Assembly: GCF_030851345.1 (NCBI RefSeq)
Contig: NZ_JALPNU010000007.1
Coordinates: forward strand, 1-64,000
Direction of reading: 5' to 3'
Source: Marinifilum sp. D714
GTDB taxonomy: Bacteria; Bacteroidota; Bacteroidia; Bacteroidales; Marinifilaceae
Length of the DNA stretch: 64,000 nucleotides
Each line of letters opens with the position of its first letter. The first letter of the stretch is position 1. Below, piece by piece: positions 10,701 through 16,184 of the stretch. Under the pieces are notes generated by a model that searched no databases, was not told where the DNA came from, and saw nothing but the letters and a program-made list of their open reading frames with translations. The translations under genes and the position numbers were made by a program.

Positions 10701-11288
10701 GGCGAGATGCGCAAGAAAATCGTATAAAGTAGGTCTGAATTTGTGAGATGAGTGACTTTCTGTTAGGATATCACGATAATCATCAATGGAGATATTTTGA
10801 AGAATATCTGGGTTTTTCAGAGATCGTTTGTAGTATAAAACAATTTGTTCGCCAAGCGTATTTATGTCCCATTTTTCAAAGTCCACAGCGCTAACAGCTC
10901 CCTTAAGTTTAGTCCTTTTCCTAATTTTGTACCTGTTCTCATCCAGATATTGTTTAAGAAATTGTGCATAAATCGATTCAAGAAGGGCAGAGGTAGGAGC
11001 ATCACTTTCTTTTAAGTGTGCTTCCAGGTTTTGAATGACCTTCTTTTGCGCATCTTCTTCTAGCAGCAAACTAAATTTCGATTGGTAAATGAAGCCTTTA
11101 ACTATTTGATCGCTTCGCTTTGATTTTTTGGCTTGCTGAAGAATTTGATTCGCAACTCGGTTTGCACTATGGAATCTTCCTTCTAACTCAAATTGCTCAA
11201 GCTCGGTCCATAATTTATCCAATTCTTTTTGTGCATGGCAGATGTTAATACCTAGAATTAACAAAATTAAGATGGTTAACTTTTTCAC
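4704..11288 (-). CDS. Giant alpha-2-macroglobulin with inserted carboxypeptidase-regulatory and TonB-plug domains
   Basis: This 2194-residue protein begins with a Sec signal peptide ending in CHAQ. The first half holds helical repeats and macroglobulin MG domains (for example YLYLDRSIYRPGQTMYFKG near 580, typical of MG2). A carboxypeptidase-regulatory-like domain starts near residue 1197 (GIVTDETGMPIPGVSVMIKG). A SusC-type TonB plug follows to about 1400 (PLYIIDGVPVD, SRASNGVVIISTKKG), with no beta-barrel. The A2M core comes next (FFYPHLWTNKKGEIIFKFNS), then the thioester-type motif PHECAEQ with Cys1647 and Gln1650, and an alpha/alpha toroid. Bacterial macroglobulins are thought to trap attacking proteases in the periplasm or at the surface. 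The plug sits about where the bait region would be. No PBP1C partner is adjacent. Confidence 0.9.
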   Translation of the reverse strand: MKKLTILILLILGINICHAQKELDKLWTELEQFELEGRFHSANRVANQILQQAKKSKRSDQIVKGFIYQSKFSLLLEEDAQKKVIQNLEAHLKESDAPTSALLESIYAQFLKQYLDENRYKIRKRTKLKGAVSAVDFEKWDINTLGEQIVLYYKRSLKNPDILQNISIDDYRDILTESHSSHKFRPTLYDFLAHLAIQYYQKNTWYFTRPKEKFYISNPVVFKSTEEFSKEPFLTKDSVFSNRNALLLYQQLELFHESSDTTAYVDVVLERLNFAKEQGNIENKEDLYIKELKRLSNRFAKHSASSMINYKIADYYFKESNAYNAKYDPILKNYRIKALDICNSVVKQYPNSDGGLLCTILKNKIEQASVSLQTEQYNMPNKAFLAKVEFKSVDSLYLSAYPVPFDFYKNKSSYKKDSLLLNVLKKTKAIASKFYLLQPKKDYYEYTTEVDFPALPSGNYILLSSGSKKISSIDEIYNHAVISISKLSMLSINQKKHELIKILDRETGTPRENVKISVSSESENFERNGFTNSNGEFLIEKNNKNHHYQIIATDGTDSISNYSYINRFYKDRNKDKEHMAKGYLYLDRSIYRPGQTMYFKGILSEKKDGKSQVVPNTYVSICISDANYEELKEFRLKTNEYGSVSGEFTLPDNLLTGQFTIEMDEDLGTNIEDPDPFYDKIDDFDYVELNFSVEEYKRPKFEVVFDAVKNNYVIGDSVSATGFAKAFLGSNISNSKVNYTVSRERVHDWRRGFYGSSSQVIKTGTCKTNAQGKFSIDFVAIPDSVAKKEDKPIFLYSIKADVTDQNGETRSSSQNIKVAYHNLKVDVVMGGRLNSNKDQTISIETKNLNDQFIDANVELSIKKLNGPARVVRKKPWEIVEIHSIPKEQFIKDFPHEVYDSTDVEQNWPKGNTVYTKKAGPKESKEFALPKLSKWEAGIYQLEVTATDSGKDTVISSKNFEVYHPDNNKLADHQMFSYEMVNLDFKKDKYVILKLKTACQRLNVHVEAYYKNENVFKKLVSIVDGYSIVKIPVKESYTNKLDFNLYFVKYNSIVKKQFSAVFKEVENKLNIETLSFRNKLTPGQEESWSFKITNSNNKKAQAEVLASMYDTSLDQFKTHSWKKNIGFRKNRYSSAAYIQSRFFGLQYFSNFNSFRFTNTVPYLKQYHELKRFGCHFGDTEYTNKIYLKQLKRKQNTIQYVEGNVNGIVTDETGMPIPGVSVMIKGTKTGVSTDIDGFYSIRVPKGGELIFSFIGMNTQEMIVSKTGTYNMALQNDDVACNEVVVTAMGIARETSTTGTYAYVKASDVRNDIMLQLNGQISGVDIIEVVEENEEMDEECFVKIRGYSGTGSSNSPLYIIDGVPVDANTGAQFSPKDVADITVLKGASATALYGSRASNGVVIISTKKGLKELTQVESRNDLKETAFFYPHLWTNKKGEIIFKFNSPEALTKWRLMLFAHNKSSENGYVEKFVVTQKNLNVIPNVPRFLREGDTITLSTKISNLTKEKLQGSAALQLFDGATGNPIDKNQVDFNPMLPFEVDAKGNTSLNWTIKVPKDLAALQYKIVAKAGSHSDGEMGIIPVLSNRTLVTEAKSIWVQPGATKEIQFEKLKDGNSKTQSNHKYILEYTSNPAWLALKSLPYLMEFPHECAEQSFSRFYANALARDILKKNPKIKEVIQAWKKDQSLTSPLEKNKELKSILIEESPWLRDAQDDEKNKARLANLFEKDKLKLQQLQSLNKLREMQLSSGGFPWFAGGNENRFITQHILAGLGHLQKLNINNEYRDQCKKIEKKAIAYLDREFTEQYTIWAENAKDNKDISLFASDLHYLYCRSFFKANYPLSDQLQEITKLYIEKCKEDWLTQSLYNKALIALILKRNGEEDAAKQITDALTEQSVLKEENGMYWKSNKSGWYWYQSAIECQALLIETFNEIEGDMNKVTRLKQWLLKKKQTNKWPSTKATTEAIYALLMHGNNSLALSDNTQITIGDKNLSSDKLEKVQKEAGTGYFKLNWKKEEIDSSMAKVKVSNQGKITGFGGVYWQYFEDLDKISDSDQGELIVQKSMYIKRSTDDGEVLEPITAETPIKIGDLISVRLVIESKNDLEFIHLKDLRAAGMEPLDVLSGYKWQDGLGYYQSTKDVASHFFFELLPKGRYVFEYELRANNKGNFSNGNASIQSMYAPEFTGNSKGNRISIHESE

Positions 11289-11797
11289 GATTGCATGATT
11301 TTTAGTGTGATATGGATGAAGAGAATATCAATCTCATAAATTTTATGTATTCCATAAAAGTACAATTATGCATAATATTCTTATCGGTAGCATAATTTTA
11401 TTTTAAGTTAGGATCTATATATAGAATAAGTCTAAACAAGTCTTAATTTAATTGAGTAGGAAATAAGGAGTTTAAATTTTGGTTATGTCCCATGTAAAAA
11501 TTCAAGTGCTAATAGAAATAAAGGAGAATGGGAGAGCAAGTTGAATTGAACCTAAAATTCATGGATTGTACAGACTTGATATCTATATTCTCCAAAACAA
11601 AATCCTTGATAAGGCTAATTTTCTAACAACAGGCTATGTCTGCCTTTTTCCAAAAACTAAAAAAAATATGGCTTGCCATATCTTTGACACTTTATTAATG
11701 GGATAAAAAATAATGGTCATCTTGGAGTAGATAACCATCTTCTGTTTAATGTCAGCGAAAAGTGAACTTTTTTATTTGAATAAATTTAGTGTAAAGA
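11289..11797. other. Intergenic region upstream of the macroglobulin gene
   Basis: About 500 bases, strongly AT-rich, carry no convincing reading frame on either strand. The part next to 11288 should contain the promoter of the minus-strand macroglobulin gene, but I cannot fix a start. The segment GGAGAGCAAGTTGAATTG near 11532 recurs at 36302 inside an island gene. I treat that as chance. Confidence 0.4.
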
Positions 11798-11915
11798 TTA
11801 GCTATTAAAAATACTGCAGGTTTGGTTAAATATGCTTTTATGAATAAACTCCTGGCATAGTTTATTGCGCACTAAAAACTTTTAATAACTTTCCATTACT
11901 CATGTCTGTAACTGA
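11798..11915. pseudogene. Decayed copy of the response-regulator / PepSY-like gene junction
   Basis: This stretch copies the 3' junction of the two-component locus at 31430-31545. On the plus strand it reads LAIKNTAGLVKYAFMNKLLA then stop at 11858-11860. The intact response regulator ends LAVKNTAGLVKYAFRNKLVE. On the minus strand it reads NGKLLKVFSAQ then stop, against NGKLVKVFSAE in the intact neighbour. Both stops and their spacing are preserved, so the two convergent tails were duplicated together. Upstream, TTAGTGTAAAG seems to join across a roughly 40-base deletion relative to the parent. No start or full domain remains. Confidence 0.85.
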
Positions 11916-11956
11916 TTTATTATTAAATTACAAATACGGATTGAAGTCATATCATA

Positions 11957-11990
11957 AAAAAATAAGGCTTCCCGATAAACAGGAAGCCCA
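11957..11990 (-). terminator. Rho-independent terminator of the polyamine operon
   Basis: Read on the minus strand, GGCTTCC pairs with GGAAGCC around a 9-base loop and is followed by TTATTTTTTT. It lies 29 bases past the stop of the last gene of the operon (12019-12357), so it ends that transcript. Confidence 0.85.
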
Positions 11991-12018
11991 TTGAACACTT
12001 TCAAACAATAACGACTAT

Positions 12019-12357
12019 TTAGTCGTCATAATCTTCACTATTATCGTCGAATAAATAATCAACATCAGAATATTTATCCGCATATTTTTCTCTTTTGCTT
12101 GCCAATAGCATCCCATCTTCGTCGAAATCAGAATCATCTTCTACAAGCTCTTGAGCTTTACGTACTGACATTCGAACCATATAGATTTTTTCATCAGTTT
12201 CAAATGGTAGTGCACTTACAAGTTCACCCTTTGCATTTGTAAATTCAATAAGGTAATCTACAAATCCATCGGGATAGAAGAACTTAATTTGTTCCTGAAG
12301 TTCTTTACTTAGTTTTTCATAGTTCTGAATAACTTTAGGTTTTAATAACTGAGTCAT
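12019..12357 (-). CDS. Small acidic conserved hypothetical protein
   Basis: This 112-residue protein has a very acidic tail (YLFDDNSEDYDD) and a predicted alpha/beta core (YPDGFVDYLIEFTNAKGELV, EKIYMVRMSVRKAQELVEDD). I do not recognise a characterised family. It is the last gene of the polyamine operon, 21 bases after the deoxyhypusine-synthase-like gene and followed by a terminator, so it is probably co-expressed with that pathway. It is hydrophilic, with no signal peptide, hence probably cytosolic. A role in polyamine metabolism is inferred from position only. Confidence 0.72.
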   Translation of the reverse strand: MTQLLKPKVIQNYEKLSKELQEQIKFFYPDGFVDYLIEFTNAKGELVSALPFETDEKIYMVRMSVRKAQELVEDDSDFDEDGMLLASKREKYADKYSDVDYLFDDNSEDYDD

Positions 12358-12378
12358 GATATTAAAGATTAAGAAGTA

Positions 12379-13356
12379 TTACCAATCCAACAAATAAGCA
12401 AAAATTAAAGGAGCAACAATTGTTGCGTCTGATTCAATTATAAACTTAGGTGTATCTATCCCAAGCTTACCCCAGGTTATTTTTTCATTAGGCACAGCAC
12501 CAGAGTATGAACCATAACTTGTTGTTGAATCTGAAATTTGACAGAAATAACTCCAAAATGGAGTATTAGTTCTTTCCATATCTTGATAAAGCATTGGTAC
12601 CACACAAATCGGGAAATCTCCAGCAATTCCTCCACCAATTTGGAAGAAACCAATTCCTTTATCCTCAGCATTATCAGTGTACCAATCGGCTAACCATGCC
12701 ATATATTCAATCCCCGATTTCATTGTTGATGCTTTTAGCTCACCCTTAATGACATAGGAAGCAAAAATGTTCCCCATGGTTGAATCTTCCCAACCAGGTA
12801 CAACAATTGGTAAATTTTGTTTTGCTGCCTCTAGCATCCAACTATTTTGAGGGTCTATTTCATAATGTTCTTCCAATACACCAGACAGAAGTAGTTTATA
12901 CATAAATTCGTGAGGAAAATATCTTTCTCCTTTTTCTTCTGCATCTTTCCAAATTTTAAATATATGCCCTTGTAATCTTCTGAAAGCTTCCTCCTCAGGA
13001 ATACAGGTATCTGTCACTCGATTTAGACCTTTTTCGAGTAAGTCCCATTCCTGCTCTGGTGTTAAGTCGCGATAATGAGGAACTCTCTTATAATGAGAGT
13101 GTGCCACCAAGTTCATAATATCTTCTTCCAGATTAGCTCCTGTACAAGAAATAATTTGAACCTTGTTTTGTCGAATCATTTCAGCAAATGATCTTCCCAA
13201 TTCTGCCGTACTCATTGCACCAGCCAAGGTAACCATCATTTTTTTACCTTCGGCAATATGTTTTTCATAGCCTTTAGCTGCATCAATTAAAGCAGCTGAG
13301 TTAAAATGACGATAGTGTTCAAGAATAAATTTTGATACTGGACCTTTATTTCTCAT
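12379..13356 (-). CDS. Deoxyhypusine synthase-like protein (possible homospermidine/spermidine synthase)
   Basis: The 325-residue protein matches the deoxyhypusine synthase fold. It has the NAD-binding region TLAGAMSTAELGRSFAEMI near the N terminus and the ending ITWGKLGIDTPKFIIESDAT. Lys297 of WGK aligns with the catalytic lysine of eukaryotic deoxyhypusine synthase (WGKI). Bacteria have no eIF5A, and bacterial members of the family have been linked to transfer of aminobutyl groups between polyamines, for example homospermidine synthesis. The start overlaps the agmatinase stop by 11 bases, so the two are translationally coupled and putrescine is a likely substrate or acceptor. Confidence 0.88.
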   Translation of the reverse strand: MRNKGPVSKFILEHYRHFNSAALIDAAKGYEKHIAEGKKMMVTLAGAMSTAELGRSFAEMIRQNKVQIISCTGANLEEDIMNLVAHSHYKRVPHYRDLTPEQEWDLLEKGLNRVTDTCIPEEEAFRRLQGHIFKIWKDAEEKGERYFPHEFMYKLLLSGVLEEHYEIDPQNSWMLEAAKQNLPIVVPGWEDSTMGNIFASYVIKGELKASTMKSGIEYMAWLADWYTDNAEDKGIGFFQIGGGIAGDFPICVVPMLYQDMERTNTPFWSYFCQISDSTTSYGSYSGAVPNEKITWGKLGIDTPKFIIESDATIVAPLIFAYLLDW

Positions 13357-14200
13357 TTTTTTCGAATTTGTAACTTAATAGTTTGTAATACAGTTTGGCA
13401 GTAAGAAAATCTGGAGCTTTTTGTCCTTCTTGTGGTGCCAATTCCACAATATCAAAGCCCACAACATTTTTAGTGCGAAATACTTTTCGCAGGTATTTTA
13501 ACAGGGTGTACCAATCCATTCCCCCAGGCTCAGGAGTTCCTGTTGATGGCATAATGGATGGATCAAGAACATCCAAATCAATGGTTAGATATACATTCTC
13601 CGTCATTTTTGAAATAGAATCTTCCATCCATTCTGTATGTCCATGAATATTATGAGCAAAGTAACACTTGTCTTTGTTCAGATATTTCATTTCACTAGAG
13701 TCCATACTTCTAATTCCAACTTGAATTAGATTGCATGATTGACTGGCTTCGTGCAATGCACATGCATGATTAAAAGGCGTCCCACCATACTCTTTTCTTA
13801 AATCAGCATGAGCATCTAATTGTAAAATACTTAGCTTATCATACTCTTCCTTAAAAGCACGAATTACACCAATGCTCACAGAGTGTTCCCCGCCAAAATA
13901 GGTGCAAAACTTATTCAATTTAAGGTTCTGCTTCGCAGCTTTAAACACTTCTTTCACCATTGCTTCAGGGGAAGAATTCTCTCTAATTTCAGGAAGAATG
14001 TGAATGCCTTTCTTGTATACTTCTGAATTGGTTTCTATGTCATACAATTCCATATTTTCAAGGGCTTCCAAAAATGCTGGGAATGCCCTATCTGCACCCT
14101 TTCCCCACGTACTTGTCCCATCATAGGGAATGGACTGTAAGAGTATTGCAGCATTTTCTAATGTGCAATACTTTTTTTCTATGCCAGCAAAAGTTTTCAT
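13346..14200 (-). CDS. speB: Agmatinase
   Basis: This 284-residue ureohydrolase converts agmatine to putrescine and urea. The manganese ligands of the arginase fold are visible: the His of GGEHS, LDAHADLR (D, H, D) and LTIDLDVLDPSIMPSTGTPE (D-x-D). Length and motif order are normal for bacterial agmatinase. Its start overlaps the decarboxylase stop by 4 bases (ATGA) and its end overlaps the next gene by 11 bases. Arginine decarboxylase, agmatinase and the DHS-like enzyme therefore form one tightly coupled unit. Confidence 0.92.
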   Translation of the reverse strand: MKTFAGIEKKYCTLENAAILLQSIPYDGTSTWGKGADRAFPAFLEALENMELYDIETNSEVYKKGIHILPEIRENSSPEAMVKEVFKAAKQNLKLNKFCTYFGGEHSVSIGVIRAFKEEYDKLSILQLDAHADLRKEYGGTPFNHACALHEASQSCNLIQVGIRSMDSSEMKYLNKDKCYFAHNIHGHTEWMEDSISKMTENVYLTIDLDVLDPSIMPSTGTPEPGGMDWYTLLKYLRKVFRTKNVVGFDIVELAPQEGQKAPDFLTAKLYYKLLSYKFEKNEK

Positions 14201-15606
14201 TCCTGCTTGTAACCTAAAAGTTTAAACATTTCGTCTGCTGACTGTTCGTTTCTATATACATAGTCGAAAAAATTTCCTTTCTCGTCTCGATCAATAATTA
14301 CATGTTTAGGCGATGGAATCAAACAATGTTTAATGCCTCCATATCCGCTTATTGAATCTTGGTATGCACCTGTATGGAAAAAACCTATATATAATGGTTC
14401 CTTTTCGTCCTCAGAATAGTCTGGTAACAGAACTTCTTGATTTAAATCTTCGGAATTATAATAATCCGAATGATCACAACTGATTCCCCCAATGTTAACA
14501 CGTTTGTATTCATTATTCCATTTGTTAATTGGAAGCAGAATAAATTTTTCGTGTATCGACCAGGCATCAGGTATGGTATTCATTAAACTATTGTCTATGA
14601 TATACCATGATTCAGTATCATTTTGTTGTTTTTGCTCTAATACTTTAAAAATGATAGCACCACTTTCTCCAACTGTATATTTTCCAAACTCTGTATATAT
14701 ATCCGGTTCTGGTATATTTTCATTGACACATGCATCTTTAATGTTTGTTACAATTTCATTGATCATGTACTCATAGTTGTATTCAAAGCCTAAGTGATTT
14801 TTAATTGGAAATCCACCTCCTAGGTTAAAAGAGTTCAATGATTCAGATTCTTTCTTTAGCTCAATATATACTTTAAGCGCTTTCTGAAATTCACCCCAAT
14901 AATACAAACTGTCCTTAATGCCCGAATCAACAAAAAAATGAAGCATCTTCAGTTCAAATTTTGGATTGTTCTTAATTCTATTCTGAAAAAAATCCATGAT
15001 TTCCATATCACGTATTCCTAATCGAGAGGTGTGATATGCAGATTGAGGTTCTTCATTTATTGCCATTCTGATACCAATCTGGATTTTCTCATTGGTAGTA
15101 ATTTGCTCCAGACGATTAAGTTCGTGAACACTGTCAAATATGATGACAGTATTTTTGAATCCACATTTTTGAAGCTTGAGAATTTTCTTCAAATACTCAT
15201 CAGTTTTGTACCCATTGTGTACTATAACTCTATCCAAATCGATCTTATCTTCTTTATATAAGTTAAGAATAAGATCAATGTCGAAAGATGAGGATGTTTC
15301 CAGGTTAACATTGTGCTTTAGCGCTTCTCCAATCACATGAGCAAAGTGATTACACTTGGTACAATAGCAATAATGATACGTTCCTTTGTATCCATTCTTT
15401 TTTATTGCGCGATTAAAAAGGTTTCGCGCTCTTTTGATTTGGTCTCCAATTTTTGGCAGGTAAAAAAATCTAAATGGAGTACCATGTTTTTCGATCAGAT
15501 ATTTCAAGGATATTCCTTGAAAAGTAAGAGATTCATCTCTTAAATCAAAACCTTCTTGTGGAAAGTAATAGCTCTGATCTATCAAATCAAAATAAGTGTT
15601 TTTCAT
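14197..15606 (-). CDS. Arginine decarboxylase (PLP fold type III, short Bacteroidota form)
   Basis: This 469-residue alanine-racemase-fold decarboxylase has the PLP lysine in the N-terminal barrel (CYCTKCNHF, Lys84). Other family signatures are the glycine-rich FNLGGGFPIKNH segment, which holds the PLP phosphate, and PDIYTEFGKYTVGESGAI. It is shorter than the roughly 630-residue biosynthetic SpeA of Proteobacteria but matches the arginine decarboxylases annotated in Bacteroidota. It heads the operon and makes agmatine for the downstream agmatinase, which is the best evidence for arginine as substrate. A carboxynorspermidine or diaminopimelate decarboxylase is less likely in this context. Confidence 0.83.
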   Translation of the reverse strand: MKNTYFDLIDQSYYFPQEGFDLRDESLTFQGISLKYLIEKHGTPFRFFYLPKIGDQIKRARNLFNRAIKKNGYKGTYHYCYCTKCNHFAHVIGEALKHNVNLETSSSFDIDLILNLYKEDKIDLDRVIVHNGYKTDEYLKKILKLQKCGFKNTVIIFDSVHELNRLEQITTNEKIQIGIRMAINEEPQSAYHTSRLGIRDMEIMDFFQNRIKNNPKFELKMLHFFVDSGIKDSLYYWGEFQKALKVYIELKKESESLNSFNLGGGFPIKNHLGFEYNYEYMINEIVTNIKDACVNENIPEPDIYTEFGKYTVGESGAIIFKVLEQKQQNDTESWYIIDNSLMNTIPDAWSIHEKFILLPINKWNNEYKRVNIGGISCDHSDYYNSEDLNQEVLLPDYSEDEKEPLYIGFFHTGAYQDSISGYGGIKHCLIPSPKHVIIDRDEKGNFFDYVYRNEQSADEMFKLLGYKQE

Positions 15607-16184
15607 TTATAAAACCATAAAAGATAAGTGTTGTTTTAAACTTCATTTTTTTGCAAATAAAAACATTTATTTAATTATATCAACACCTGTTGTGAAAAAA
15701 AGTACAAATGCGAATATTCAATCTTACAGCTTGATATTAAGTAGTATACGTTTTTTATTTGATATTGTTAATTGTTTTTCATAAATAAAAACTAAATCCT
15801 GAGTTTGAAATGATTTATATTCTAATTAGTTGTGCTTAGATTGTAAATATTATATGATAACTGATGGAATGAAAAAATTATTTAGTTTTTTTATCTACTA
15901 GTAGTGTGCAAATATTTTGAAGGATAAGCTGTTTTTTTTAAGTATAATCTTAAAGATGATAAGCCTACCTGATATCTTATCAAGCGGATTATAAAATATT
16001 AGAAAGTTAGTCTGCATGTGACTATGTAGAAATTACTAGTCTAATTAGTAAGATCTTACTTTTTCTTTTCATTTATTGCACAGATGTAAGCATTTGTTAG
16101 CTTATCTTTTACAGTTGATTAAAGATTGAAATGATGAAAGTTTTTCGTAATTTAATGTAACTCATAGATAAATAGACTATACTG
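15607..16184. other. Divergent intergenic region with no gene
   Basis: These 578 AT-rich bases separate the minus-strand polyamine operon from the plus-strand 965-residue gene. Both promoters must lie here, but no start is clear. A small inverted repeat, TTACTA/TAGTAA, lies near 16030-16050. I see no coding potential beyond short chance frames. Confidence 0.5.
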
